DNA of 64,000 nt from Cystobasidiopsis lactophilus. Its lineage: Eukaryota > Basidiomycota > Agaricostilbomycetes > Agaricostilbales > Chionosphaeraceae. Positions 45,313 through 55,256 of this stretch are shown here, piece by piece. The notes beneath the pieces were generated by a model that had not been told where the DNA came from, ran no database searches, and saw nothing but the letters and a program-made list of their open reading frames with translations. How positions within the stretch are numbered: the first letter of the stretch is position 1; each line of letters starts with the position of its first letter. The position numbers and the translations under genes were made by a program. The DNA lies in the NCBI GenBank assembly GCA_001599975.1, contig BCIO01000003.1:620001-684000 (forward strand). The letters are read 5' to 3'.

Positions 45313-45904
45313 GGTCACCGCTTCGTCGAGTGCCGCCAAAAAGCGTGAGCTGGCCTCCAAGAAAATAAACAAATGGGGTTCCCAGACGTGGGACGCTCGC
45401 CGCCAGCTCCAACCGGCCTCAATGCATGCTTGGAGCTTAGAAATGATGATTGGACAGGTAGGGGCGGACCCAGAAAGCCCTCAAATGGTGCAAACACGCG
45501 GAAGACCCTTCGAACCATCCTGCCCGCCGCCACGCCCGCTGTTCTAACCGCAACACACCGCCACATACCAATATCCTGTCTGGTTTGAAGCATTTTCACC
45601 ATGAGCAGCGAAAGCAGCGAAGGAAGAGCGCGAGCTGACCATTGTTCCTGAGATCGCCGAGCGTTCTTTGTGATGCTGGCACACCTCTTGCCATTACCGC
45701 CGCCTTTAGCTCTTTCGAAAGATTGGTGAGCCGCCTCCGAGCTTGTCCTCCCAAGAATATTGGTCCAGCATCCAGTTCCAGCACGACGAGGGCTGCATTT
45801 GCCAACAGTGTCTCCACATTCAGTAGAGAATCGAACTGTATGACATTCGCTTATCAGCCTCCATATCAAAGCAGCAAGGGTCAAGGGAGAAGGCCAAGCG
45901 AAAC
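45313..45904. other. Intergenic region between chitin synthase and F-box-like cluster
   Basis: Holds the chitin synthase promoter. A minus-strand frame of about 74 codons (45596-45817) looks protein-like but has no recognised start, family or consistent splice structure, so it is not called. Confidence 0.4.
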
Positions 45905-47281
45905 TTACTCTCCCACGTTCCTATCTCGTTCCCACGTCGCATCCACCACCGTGAACCCAACTCGTCTTGTCTCGGCCGCCTCCTGGAGCCCTCGGAGCAG
46001 CTCTGCCGGCTTTCTGTCCCGCTCCAATTTGTAGACATACCCCCCAGAGATCCATTGTGGGGGTAGCTCCAGTCGGAATGATCGGAGCACAGGCAGTCGA
46101 TCCGCGTTCTCGAGCCGGATCAGCGACAGAGCACTGTGGAGCACGGCCTCTGCATGAGGCAGTGGCAACATTGGGTTTTGCGGGCCGATGCTAAGCGTGA
46201 CGTGCTGCAAGCTGGGCAGGCGGAGGCTGTCGACAGAGAACACGCCGTCGCTGGCTGACGGGACCAGGGACACCCAAGGACTGCCTTCGTATTTGAATCG
46301 AAGAGTAAAAAGCTTGAGAGCAGTGAGGCGCGCCAACGGCGTCCAATCTTGGATGTTAGAAACGCAGTTCAGCCCGAATGTGCCTTCGGTGTAGATGAAC
46401 ATCAGAGAGAGGTCGACAAGACACGCCGGTAAGGTAGAGGTGAGCTGAGTCCAGTCGATTCGATCGGGAAGGGCGAGGCCTCGATGGAGTGGAGGAAAGC
46501 GAAGTCTAAGGACGCGGGCGCCTTTTCCGCTCTCCGACCGCAACAAGCGTTCCAGCCACGCCCATCCCTCCAGCACAGCGAAGTGGTCCGACCACAATCG
46601 CGAATCCATTTCCAAAAGCCGCAGCCCCGACTCTTCAACGCCCCAGAGCCCTAGCTGCGAGTCTATGATGGAGTATTTTTGGTCGCGGTAAGACAACTTC
46701 CAGATCGCGCCATCGTGAAGCACCCTCTTAAGGTTCGGAAAGTGGTCCAAGCAGATGTAGTAGATCCAGTCGAGACCCTCGTTGTCGTTCAGAAGCAAGT
46801 CCACGAGCCAGTCCCTGGGCCACACGTCACTTGCGAGCCAGGCGTCCCAATGCTCTGCAGTCCAGTCACTAGATGTCAGAGCGAGCTCGACATCATCTCT
46901 TTCTGCAAACGATGGCGAAGCGAAAAGGGCGTTCACGCAGTCCAAGACGAGAGCGCCAGGCAGCATAAGGCAGAGGCGCCGAACATGCGAGAGAGGAGTC
47001 CTAAGACGCGACAGGTGCGCAGTAAGCTCCTCAGCAGCCCTGGCCCCATCTTCGGAACAAGAAAATTCCTTGAATGGCCCCTGGACGATGAGTTGCCACC
47101 AGAAAACTGGGCGAAAGACGTCGGACAACTTCCGGCAGATCGCCAGACCCGCTACGTGCCAAGGGCTGCATCGAACCCGCCACGCCTGTGTGTTTGATTC
47201 AAACCGAAGCCGGGGCGCGGAGCTGGACATGTAGCCGCCGATCTCGAGCAATATCTCGCTCGGTAGGTCAGAGAGCAGCAT
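45905..47281 (-). CDS. F-box/LRR-like protein, subfamily A, copy 1 of tandem array
   Basis: One long exon of 458 codons. The start MLLSDLPSEILLEIGGYMSS at 47281 is an F-box-like helix, with LAICRKLSDVFRPVFWWQLI as its second part. The rest is leucine-rich: LSHVRRLCLMLPGALVLDCV, FPNLKRVLHDGAIWKLSYRD, LARLTALKLFTLRFKYEG and LPSLQHVTLSIGP. The end RRVGFTVVDATWERDRNVGE precedes TAA, which overlaps a splice donor (GAGTAAGT). If spliced to the acceptor CATACAG near 45842 the tail would become DSILY instead. Probably an SCF-type substrate adaptor, by inference. The array copies differ strongly in their leucine-rich parts but keep the N-terminus, as expected if target binding diversifies. Confidence 0.78.
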   Translation of the reverse strand: MLLSDLPSEILLEIGGYMSSSAPRLRFESNTQAWRVRCSPWHVAGLAICRKLSDVFRPVFWWQLIVQGPFKEFSCSEDGARAAEELTAHLSRLRTPLSHVRRLCLMLPGALVLDCVNALFASPSFAERDDVELALTSSDWTAEHWDAWLASDVWPRDWLVDLLLNDNEGLDWIYYICLDHFPNLKRVLHDGAIWKLSYRDQKYSIIDSQLGLWGVEESGLRLLEMDSRLWSDHFAVLEGWAWLERLLRSESGKGARVLRLRFPPLHRGLALPDRIDWTQLTSTLPACLVDLSLMFIYTEGTFGLNCVSNIQDWTPLARLTALKLFTLRFKYEGSPWVSLVPSASDGVFSVDSLRLPSLQHVTLSIGPQNPMLPLPHAEAVLHSALSLIRLENADRLPVLRSFRLELPPQWISGGYVYKLERDRKPAELLRGLQEAAETRRVGFTVVDATWERDRNVGE

Positions 47282-47823
47282 GGCGGCGGCCTACGTTCTG
47301 GCTCAGCTGTTCATTCTATCGGCCCAGGAGGTGGCCATCATACCTTGATTCGGCTTCAGCACACCGGCGGGATCACCTTCAACCTTGAATCAGGAGACCG
47401 AACGCGCGCTGGCGGAGCCTGAGGGTTTTGTAGCTTAAGCCGCAAGGACTGCAGGGTTGCCGACTGTGTAATACTCTTTCCGGCTAGATAATTGAACAGT
47501 CGTCGCACAATTCAGTAAGAAGGGCAAGATTCACTGGCCAACGCGGTCCAAGCTAGCTTTAGTCTCGCACCGTCCAGTAGGCGACTGCTGCTCAGCGCCA
47601 CTCTTGGTCCAGAAGTTATCGAGGAGGCAATCAATCTAAAGACACGAGTCGATTGGGAGACACCATACAAGCGTCCGAAACTTGATGTCGAGCGCCCTGC
47701 TCCATCTGCAAGCCCGTACCCCGCACACTGCTCAAATCCGCCTTTTCTGGATTGCGGACTGATTACAGGTAATCTCAGACTTCGTGTGAAGCGGCCATGG
47801 CCAAAAGAAAGGGCTCACAATTG
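47282..47823. other. Spacer between subfamily A copies 1 and 2
   Basis: 542 bases with no recognised coding region. It holds the promoter of copy 1. Confidence 0.4.
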
Positions 47824-49173
47824 CTAGTCCCTTGAAAAGATCCTCTTGCCCGGCACCAGTGTCAAGGTAACGCCTTTCGTCGCAGTTGCCACCTTGAGAT
47901 CCTTGAGATGTCTCGCCAGCTCGCTCTTCGTGGACAACGTGTAATAGGCCCCAGGGATCCAAGTCTCGGGCAACTGCACACATAGGGCGACCAGAGCGGG
48001 AAGCTTCTTGTCCGACCCTCGAACCAAAAGCCGCTCTGCGTGGTAGAGAACTTCCTCGGCATCTTGCATGGGCATAGGTTCACGAAATGAGCCAATATTC
48101 AACGTGAGGCGCTGCAGGAGCGGCAGGCGGAGGTCACTGATACAAAATCCGGCGTCGGTGAAAGATATCGCAGGTGGACTGCTAGGCTCCAAGGGATTGG
48201 ACGATCTGAGGTGACGAAACTGGATGGAGAGGTCTTCGAGGGCACTGAGGCGGTTCAACGGGGTCCAGCTTTCGATGTTGACACAGTTCCACCCGAAGTA
48301 GGCGTTGTGGTACCAAAACAGCAACGATAAGTCTTTAGTACACACTGGGAGATTGTCGGCGACCTCTTCCCATGCGATCTTTTCCGAAACCGTGTCAAGA
48401 CTGGGATAGAAGTCGAGCTGGATGACGCTGAGATGGTGGCCGGTGGCAGGCTGAAATAGCCGCTGCATCCACAACCACTCTTCCTGCAGCGACCTATATC
48501 CGGAGTCCAAAACCGCTTTCAGCTCCGTGGCCAGGAGCTCGGTGTTGTCCGCCCTTTCCCAAAACCCGCTAATTGGTTCTGGCATTGAGTAGGTTTGGCT
48601 GTTGTAGGTGAATTGCCAGCCGGTACCATCAATTCGCAGCGTCTTGAGGTTCTGCAAAGCGTCTAAGCAGATGGGTCCCGCCTTGGCCTTGTTTCCGGCA
48701 AGGTCCAAGTCCACGGGCCAGCTTTTGGGCCACGCATCGCTTGCAAACCAGCTTTCCCAGTGCTCTTCAGTCAGAAAGTTCGTCTCCAAAATGAGTCGCA
48801 CATCATCCCTTTGAGAAAAAGCTGACGAGGCGAAGAGGACGAGCACGCAGTCGAGAGGGAGAGCTCCCGAAAACTCAAGCCGGAGGCACTGCACATGCGA
48901 AAGAAGAGCTCGAAAGCGGTTGAGCTGCGATCGAAGTGTGTCTGAGGCCGACTGGGCAGGCTGAACTGGCATCGAGACCCTGAAACTCTTCCAGAAGACA
49001 GGGCCCCAGAACTCGGCCAGCAGTCGACAAGTCGTCGTCACATTAATGTCGCTGGAGCGGTGTTCACATTGCCATCGACTGGTGATCTGGTCAAAAGAGA
49101 GCACAGGGGGAGGGCTGTCCAGATATGCGCCGATTTCGAGTAGCAGGTCGCTTGGGAGGTCGGTGAGCAGCAT
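47824..49173 (-). CDS. F-box/LRR-like protein, subfamily A, copy 2 of tandem array
   Basis: A single exon of 449 codons. The start MLLTDLPSDLLLEIGAYLDS is at 49173. CRLLAEFWGPVFWKSFRVSM matches the second helix block of the family. Leucine-rich strands include LSHVQCLRLEFSGALPLDCV, LQNLKTLRIDGTGWQFTYN, LNRLSALEDLSIQFRHLRSS and LPLLQRLTLNIGSF. It is closest to copy 1: both have DCVxxLFASxxFxxRDDV and WESWFASDAWPKSW-type blocks. The end GVTLTLVPGKRIFSRD is at 47824. No introns are needed. The function as an adaptor is inferred. Confidence 0.8.
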   Translation of the reverse strand: MLLTDLPSDLLLEIGAYLDSPPPVLSFDQITSRWQCEHRSSDINVTTTCRLLAEFWGPVFWKSFRVSMPVQPAQSASDTLRSQLNRFRALLSHVQCLRLEFSGALPLDCVLVLFASSAFSQRDDVRLILETNFLTEEHWESWFASDAWPKSWPVDLDLAGNKAKAGPICLDALQNLKTLRIDGTGWQFTYNSQTYSMPEPISGFWERADNTELLATELKAVLDSGYRSLQEEWLWMQRLFQPATGHHLSVIQLDFYPSLDTVSEKIAWEEVADNLPVCTKDLSLLFWYHNAYFGWNCVNIESWTPLNRLSALEDLSIQFRHLRSSNPLEPSSPPAISFTDAGFCISDLRLPLLQRLTLNIGSFREPMPMQDAEEVLYHAERLLVRGSDKKLPALVALCVQLPETWIPGAYYTLSTKSELARHLKDLKVATATKGVTLTLVPGKRIFSRD

Positions 49174-49666
49174 GGCAGCCTAAGTTCTAACCGTTACGGG
49201 ATGAGCGATCCACTTCCTGCAGAAGGCGTATGCTACAGACCTTTTGGGGACGTTGAGTCTAGAATTCGTGCTTTGATGGACGTCGATGAGCGAGGAGAAG
49301 CGAGGTGACCACCTTTCAGCCTGAGTCAGTGGCCAAAGTGCTTGCCACGACTTTTGGTCTACTGGGCTCGAGTTGATCTAGAAAGCAGCTCTACTCGTAT
49401 TTCAAAGGAAGAGGAGACCAAGACAATGCCGCGCCCTCCGAGACTGCCCTCCTTTGCCGGCCGAGGTGGCAACTGGACCTCAAGCCAACCCGTGCACCTT
49501 TGAACTTCCACTCAACCAACCGGCCCCAATGTTCACAATGACACGCTTGAAATGGAAGTAAGCGTCGATGAGAACGGGGTAAATGAGGCTGCTCGAGCTA
49601 TGGCAAATATTTAGATCGTCGCCTCACTCAGATCCTGGAGAATGCTCACCTCGTCCACACGTCTAC
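49174..49666. other. Spacer between subfamily A copies 2 and 3
   Basis: 493 bases with no recognised coding region. It is the upstream flank of copy 2. Confidence 0.4.
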
Positions 49667-51070
49667 CTATGAGGTTCCAATTGCCACCTCGACTCCTCGA
49701 ACTTCGGCTCTTGCGCGAATAGCCTTCACAAGTTCGGCATCAAGTTCGACCGGTTTAGGTCTGCGACCGACTTGGATCTCTTGCGTGACTGGGATCTTCA
49801 AAGAGATGGATTGGAGGGATGGAAGGCGAGACCGGTCATGTTCCAGAAGGCGCAATACTGATTGAACGAGGAGGTCGGTTTCCCGAACTGGTATAGGGTG
49901 AACAGTTTTGAGAGAAAACTCGATGACACGGAGATTGGGTAGACAGTTGAGAGTGTCCAAGTAGACAGTGCCGTTGCAGTCGTTGGGACAGGCTTCGAAA
50001 TCCCAGGGTCGATCTAGCCTGACCGACAACACTTGCAAGGCTTCCAGGCGCATGGATGTCCAGTCGCGGAAGCCGGTCACACGGAGTAGAGCAGGCCTGC
50101 TACGCGCATACTCAAAGTGAAGACTGAGTTTTCGTAGATTGGACCCGGACAACACCGGGGCTATCTGCTGCCAGTCGGCCACAAGGCCAAACGGATTCGC
50201 GAAGGATAGGGTGGCTTCGAATGAGCCATGCCGATGAGGCTTGCACATAGTGCGTAGCCAATCAAGCCTCTCCGTATGACAGGGCCGGGGGAAGGTCAAG
50301 TCGGAATCAAACGATGTGGCCAGCAGCTCGTCTGCGCCGGTGTTCCAAGATATTTGTTCTCTTGGGAGGGACGAGTAGCGGTGGTTGTGATAGACCAAGA
50401 TGCAGACAGTGTCACTGACTTGGACGGTCCGAAGATTGGTGAATGAGTCGAGGTGAATCGGATGTTCGAGGTGATTGGTGTGGCAGTATTCGAGTTCCAA
50501 GTGAGCCAGGCAACTCTTGCTCCACACCCCGCTCTTTGCCCATTGTCGCAAAGGTCCGTCTTGGAAATCGGAAAGCCGAAAGGCTAGGGCAACCCGGCGG
50601 CCCGAAAAGGATGCGTGAGAAACGAGAGCGGCAACGAATGGCAAGGCCGGTTTGGTGGACAGCCTGATGTCTAGCTGCTGTACGAGCTGAATATAGCAAT
50701 GGATATCGTTTAAAAGAAGGGTCAAGGCGTCCAGCATTTGCTCTCGGAACTCTTGTCTGCGGATTGTCCCTGGCATGTCGATTTTGAGGGAACGCCAGAA
50801 CACCGGGGCGAGCACCTTGTACAGGTGACGACTGGTGTATAGGATGCCGAAATCTGGCGCGTGGATGCGCCACTTGCGAAGGTCCTCTTCCTGGCTCCCT
50901 CCGCTGCCGGAGTCGCTGTCGTCACTTGACCCCTCGTCCTCGCCTGAATCTCCATCATCCTCGCTGAATTCAAACTCCACCTCTTCTCTGGCATAGATCA
51001 GTGGGTGCACCGGGCCCAAATGGCCTGCAACCTCGAGGAGCAAGTCCGCGGGCAGGTCGGAGAGCGGCAT
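49667..51070 (-). CDS. F-box/LRR-like protein, subfamily A, copy 3 of tandem array
   Basis: A single exon of 467 codons. The start MPLSDLPADLLLEVAGHLGP is at 51070. An acidic Ser/Asp/Glu-rich insert (FEFSEDDGDSGEDEGSSDDS and on) separates the F-box-like helix from LYTSRHLYKVLAPVFWRSLK. Copy 4 has a matching acidic insert and copies 1 and 2 do not, so copies 3 and 4 form a pair. Leucine-rich strands include FTNLRTVQVSDTVCILVYHN, RLEALQVLSVRLDRPWDF and LPNLRVIEFSLKTVHP. The end RGVEVAIGTS is at 49667. The acidic insert may be a phosphorylated or nuclear-targeting linker; that is a guess. Confidence 0.8.
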   Translation of the reverse strand: MPLSDLPADLLLEVAGHLGPVHPLIYAREEVEFEFSEDDGDSGEDEGSSDDSDSGSGGSQEEDLRKWRIHAPDFGILYTSRHLYKVLAPVFWRSLKIDMPGTIRRQEFREQMLDALTLLLNDIHCYIQLVQQLDIRLSTKPALPFVAALVSHASFSGRRVALAFRLSDFQDGPLRQWAKSGVWSKSCLAHLELEYCHTNHLEHPIHLDSFTNLRTVQVSDTVCILVYHNHRYSSLPREQISWNTGADELLATSFDSDLTFPRPCHTERLDWLRTMCKPHRHGSFEATLSFANPFGLVADWQQIAPVLSGSNLRKLSLHFEYARSRPALLRVTGFRDWTSMRLEALQVLSVRLDRPWDFEACPNDCNGTVYLDTLNCLPNLRVIEFSLKTVHPIPVRETDLLVQSVLRLLEHDRSRLPSLQSISLKIPVTQEIQVGRRPKPVELDAELVKAIRARAEVRGVEVAIGTS

Positions 51071-51596
51071 CTGAGAGAAGCGCTCGCATCAGCGTTGTTC
51101 GAGTCTCCGGCCCAGGGGCAAACCTTTTGATATCGTGAAATGTGATGTTATGGAAGAGGATTGGCGGAGACAGTAAGTAATATAGAGCTGGAGCGCGTCA
51201 TTGAGCAAAGTCGACCCCAACTAACGCGTTCAGAGCCACGACTAACGCTGACTTTTGGACGGCACTGGTTGGTGTCTGATAGATTTCTAAGCATGTGTCG
51301 ACAACAGCTCAGAGGAGGAAGACAATTTGCGAACGCGTTTAGGGTCAAGGTTGCCAGGAACTGAGTCGGTGGCAAGCCGGGCAACGCGCCTATGGTGCAG
51401 GCAAAGTAAAGCCAAACGGACTACACTTTTGGATACCAGATAAATAAGGAACGGATTGCTTTCCACCCCTCCAATTGCACATGCTCCCGCTTGTTCGAAC
51501 TCGAGGCCAAGCCAGTCACTTTCGACGTCAAAGGTCAGATGGCTGCTTCTCCGTTGACAGGGAGTAGTACAGCTCACCAATAATCCCAAACGCCTT
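51071..51596. other. Spacer between subfamily A copies 3 and 4
   Basis: 526 bases with no recognised coding region. It is the upstream flank of copy 3. Confidence 0.4.
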
Positions 51597-52979
51597 TTAC
51601 CAACAGCGTTTCACGGACAACTGGACGCCCCGAGCCGCGGCTCTTGAGCGAACAAGTTTCATCAAGTCCTTGTCAATCTCTTGCCGGCGTGAGACCTTTA
51701 GGAAGATAGAGCGCAGAGATGGGAGGCGAGGCGGATCTTGCTCCAAAAGGCGCACCACCGCCTGGATGAGGGCCGCACTGCGTTCGACTGAGCCCAGGAA
51801 GTGGGCCGAAAGAGCGAATTTGATGATGCGAAGGTTGGGTAGGCAGTTGAGTGTGTCCAGGTCAAGAATATCAGCGCTGCCTAGAGCAGCCGCTGTCCAT
51901 TCACTCCAGCTCAGGCTGATCGACAACACTTCCAGAGCTTCGAGCCGCAAAGCCGTCCAATCATGAAGGCCAGAGATCCCATTCAGAGTATTGGAATGCT
52001 GAAGCTGTAGATTGAGCTCTCGTAAGGTCGACGAGGGAAGGGTTTCGACGATTTGTTGCCAATCCAGCGAGCAATCCCACCCCCTCGTGAACGACAGGGT
52101 GACTTCAGTTGGGCCATGCCGGTGTGGCGTGAGCAAAGTGCGTAGCCAGTCAAGCCTCTCCGCTTGACAAGGGTGCGAGACCTCGGTGAGGTCCGCGAAC
52201 AAGACTGTAGTCAGCAGCTCGTCCGCTCCCACATTCCAACATATTGAATCTCTTGAGCTGACCGTGTAGGGGAGGCCGCGATATAGGAAGCTGCACGAGG
52301 TGTCTTCGACCTTGACAGTCTCGAGGTTGGTGAATAGGTCGAGATCAATGGGCTTGAAATGGCTGCCGGAAGACTCCAGGAGGGTCAAGTGGGCAACAGA
52401 GGCCTTGCTCCATACAGTGCTCTTCGACCAAGATAGCAGCTGAGTATGATTGAAGTCTGAGAGTTGGAAGGCCAAGTCGACGTCTGTCCGTCCGGCAAAG
52501 GAAGGGTGGGCAAGGAGAGCGCCAATGAAAGGCGATGCCGCCTTAACGAACAATCTGATTTTTAAGTGTTGGGTGTGCTGCAGTTGGAGGGGTAGAGCGT
52601 CCAAAAGAAGGTTGAAAGCGTCCAGCACCTCTTCCTGAAACTCTGGATCGCGGATTGCCCCAGGCAAGGTGAATTTGAGAGAACGCCAAACCACGGGGGT
52701 GAGCTTTCGGTAAAGCTGGCGACTGGTGTAGAGCAGGGCGCCATTCGGGATGTCGATGAGCCACTTGCGGAGGTCCCCGTCCTTTCTCTTGCTCCGGCGA
52801 GTCTCCTCCGCTTCGGAGTCGAAGTCTGAATCTTCAGACTCTGAATATTTGAACTCGTCCGCTTCATCATCATCGGATGCGAAGTCCTCTTCATCCCGAC
52901 AGAATATTGTTGGCGTGGACCCGCCCAAGTGGCTGAGGACTTCGATGAGCACGTCGGCGGGCAAGTCTGAAAGCTGCAT
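51597..52979 (-). CDS. F-box/LRR-like protein, subfamily A, copy 4 of tandem array
   Basis: A single exon. The start MQLSDLPADVLIEVLSHLGG at 52979 is preferred over the in-frame ATG at 53024, because all paralogues begin at the LSDLP block. An acidic insert (DDDEADEFKYSESEDSDFDS) is followed by LYTSRQLYRKLTPVVWRSLK. Leucine-rich strands include FTNLETVKVEDTSCSFLYRG, LRLEALEVLSISLSWSEW and LPNLRIIKFALSAH. The end ARGVQLSVKRCW is at 51597. It is the closest relative of copy 3 (shared WNVGADELL, ERLDWLRTL and TPHRHG blocks). Adaptor function is inferred. Confidence 0.8.
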   Translation of the reverse strand: MQLSDLPADVLIEVLSHLGGSTPTIFCRDEEDFASDDDEADEFKYSESEDSDFDSEAEETRRSKRKDGDLRKWLIDIPNGALLYTSRQLYRKLTPVVWRSLKFTLPGAIRDPEFQEEVLDAFNLLLDALPLQLQHTQHLKIRLFVKAASPFIGALLAHPSFAGRTDVDLAFQLSDFNHTQLLSWSKSTVWSKASVAHLTLLESSGSHFKPIDLDLFTNLETVKVEDTSCSFLYRGLPYTVSSRDSICWNVGADELLTTVLFADLTEVSHPCQAERLDWLRTLLTPHRHGPTEVTLSFTRGWDCSLDWQQIVETLPSSTLRELNLQLQHSNTLNGISGLHDWTALRLEALEVLSISLSWSEWTAAALGSADILDLDTLNCLPNLRIIKFALSAHFLGSVERSAALIQAVVRLLEQDPPRLPSLRSIFLKVSRRQEIDKDLMKLVRSRAAARGVQLSVKRCW

Positions 52980-53468
52980 TGCTCTGCGAAAGGTCTCAGG
53001 CTTGTCCTTGGGTCTCGGCAGCACGACCTACCCTCCTGATTTCCTTTGAAGGATATATTGAGAGAGGAGAAGGGCAATCCCGAGCCAGAGCGCGCTTGCG
53101 GGCAACAGGCGAAAGTGGCCGCCGCGAGTCAAAAGCCGGTCACGGTGGCGGGATTTTCCTTCTGAGTTAAGAGCTGGCGCAGGTTTGGTGCAAAAGGACT
53201 CAAGCAGGATTAGGTTCTGCGAGCTCTACAGGGCAGAAGCCAGGAATGAGCGAAAAGGCTCTGAAAACGCAATCAATTCCAATGTCCTTCGGACTACGGA
53301 AGACGCAAAACCGTACAAGCCAACCAACAGAACAATAACAATACAGAGTTAAAAAGGAGTCGGGGTGGATTAGTTCCGCCGCAGACGTCCAAGCGAAGAC
53401 CAAGGTGAGTGGGCGAGGCTGTTTTTGGAAAGGAGCAAGGGCGTTAGAAAGTTGGTGAGATAGGCTGC
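52980..53468. other. Intergenic region between F-box-like cluster and secreted protein gene
   Basis: 489 bases without a recognised gene. It is the upstream flank of subfamily A copy 4 and the 3' flank of the secreted protein gene. Confidence 0.4.
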
Positions 53469-54437
53469 TTATGGGGGAGGGATGGGGTCGCAGACATCGT
53501 AGTCGTCGGTGAAGGTGGCCCAGTATCCGCAAGTACCGGCGCGCTTGGTAGGGCCGTACGAGCTGATCAGTGCACCATCCTGCGGAACGAGAGTGTGAGT
53601 CAGCTGTGCGTGAAACCGAGTGCATATAAGTCCTCACAAAGAAAGTGCAGACGACGCCACTATGAGAGAGAACGCGAGAGGCTGTTAGCTCTGCCCATCA
53701 GGAGTGAAGATGAAAGAACCCACTCTTCGTAGTTGCATGTAAGCAGGGACTGAGACGCGCGGCTCTCAGACACATATGCGAAAGTGCTGGGCCAACCCTG
53801 GCTGTCAGGGCAGTTGAAGTGGTGGCAGAGCTGGACGGTCGAGGTTTCGAACGAGGACACGGTGGTGGTGGACGTAGGGGTGACAGTTTTCTGTGGCGAA
53901 CGGACATCGCAAGTCAATTAAAGAGTCCCTTCAGCTTGAAGAAAAGGAAGGCCGCGTACAGTCATACGAGTGGGCGCCTTGACCAAGTGGCGGCACTGGT
54001 TGACCAGCCAAGCGCGGTTGGTCTGCTTCAGGTGGGCAAAGACGACGTCGACGAAGTGTTCGGTACGCTTGTCGAGAGGAGGAGGCGTGACTGTAGTGGT
54101 GGTCTGTCCAGGCAAATAATCAGCTTAAGGGGCAAAAGAAACCTCGAAATTTAGTACCTACCGTGACGGTCGTGGAGACGGTGAGCAGGACAGGTGCCGC
54201 AGTCGAAGTGGCAGGGGCCTGAGTTAAAAGCGCTGTGCAGCGTTTCTTAAGCTCCGGAAGCTCGGCTTTGGTCTGCAGAAGGAGATGAGATTGGATGCTT
54301 GCAAGCGGTGGCAAAAAACAACAGCGTACCATTTGCTTCCAAAACGTAGCCGGGGATGTTGGCTTGGGCATGGGCGCAGGGCCAGCCAAAGCTGTAGAAG
54401 CCAAGGCGGCTGTCGTGAGGAGGGTGGCGAAGAGCAT
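53469..54437 (-). CDS. Small secreted cysteine-rich protein
   Basis: No named family is recognised. Six exons were assembled. The start MLFATLLTTAALASTALAGP at 54437 is a signal peptide cleaved near ALA-GP. The mature part contains ELKKRC, a Thr/Val-rich linker (LLTVSTTVT then VTPPPLDKRTEHF), NRAWLVNQCRHLVKAPTR and SSFETSTVQLCHHFNCPDSQ. SLLTCNYEE, GVVCTFF and DGALISSYGPTKRAGTCGYW follow, ending TFTDDYDVCDPIPPP at 53469. Eight cysteines are present, enough for four disulfides, in a protein of about 200 residues. A dibasic LDKRTE site might be cut by a Kex2-type protease. It could be an effector-like or wall-associated protein; neither is shown. All introns have GT...AG ends and consistent phase. 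Confidence 0.75.
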
Positions 54438-55256
54438 CTTGCGGGAGCTGGTGGGAAAGGAGAGAAAGGTCTGCTCGCCTTTTGTACCCTGGGCTTTGTT
54501 CCTTTCCGAGCGGAAAGGCTCGTCAGCAAACACCGCACAACTTCGCTTGGATCTCGTTCATTACGCAAGAAAGCAAATCGCGCATTTAGCCAAAAGGATC
54601 GCCGCCACCGAGTCCGACTCGCGAACAACAAACCGGGCCAGAGCTCCGGCAGCGGCTCCACCTCCCGGATCAGCACTCTTTTTGGCGGGGCGGGCATCCT
54701 TTTATCTTTTGATGAGGTCGCCACCACAACAACCGACTCGGGTGTGTTTATCGATCTCGGCCTCCGAGTCGACGCGTCCTTCGGAAAGCCAACTTGTAAT
54801 TATTTGGATGATGTTGACCTCTGAAGCTCCCTCAAGTCCGCCGACTCATAAGCGAGATAATAACCGCGAGATGACGGAGAAGAAGGGCAACAACAGCGAC
54901 GCGGGCATGAACCAAACAAGCTCGACGAGCTCCAGGCATCTCTGAAAGGCGATTCTGATTTGCAAACGCCCAGTGCAAGACAGCATGTAGGTAGCAAACT
55001 GGTGTAACTGGCCTTCAAGCAGCTGGTGCTCATCACAAGAGGCGAACAGGGAACAACATCGTCAACCAGGGACGAAAACTGCTGGCTGCGGCGGCCAAGT
55101 CATTCTCTCTTGGCTCACGTTGGACAAGTTCTGGGTACTCCATAGCTCAGGTAGATACGCGTTGGAAGAGGTTCAATTGAGTGTTACAAGGCCGGGTCGC
55201 CAGCCTTTGCAAGGCAAGGAACACGGGTTTACAAGATTTAAAGTTGCTCGACCAGC
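54438..55256. other. Intergenic region, no gene recognised
   Basis: About 820 bases. The left part is the promoter of the secreted cysteine-rich protein. Plus-strand frames of up to about 200 codons overlap it, but they run antisense to the secreted gene and lack known motifs. Confidence 0.4.

Noticed and set aside
44534-45547. Plus-strand frame of 337 codons
   Set aside because: Antisense to the chitin synthase N-terminal exons. Its Val/Leu/Arg-rich stretches mirror the Tyr/Gln/Asn-rich sense protein.
45596-45817. Minus-strand frame (AALVVLELDAGPIFLGGQAR and on) as a small gene
   Set aside because: It looks protein-like, but no start codon, consistent splice pattern or family could be found. 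It may lie in the 3' flank of the neighbouring F-box-like gene.
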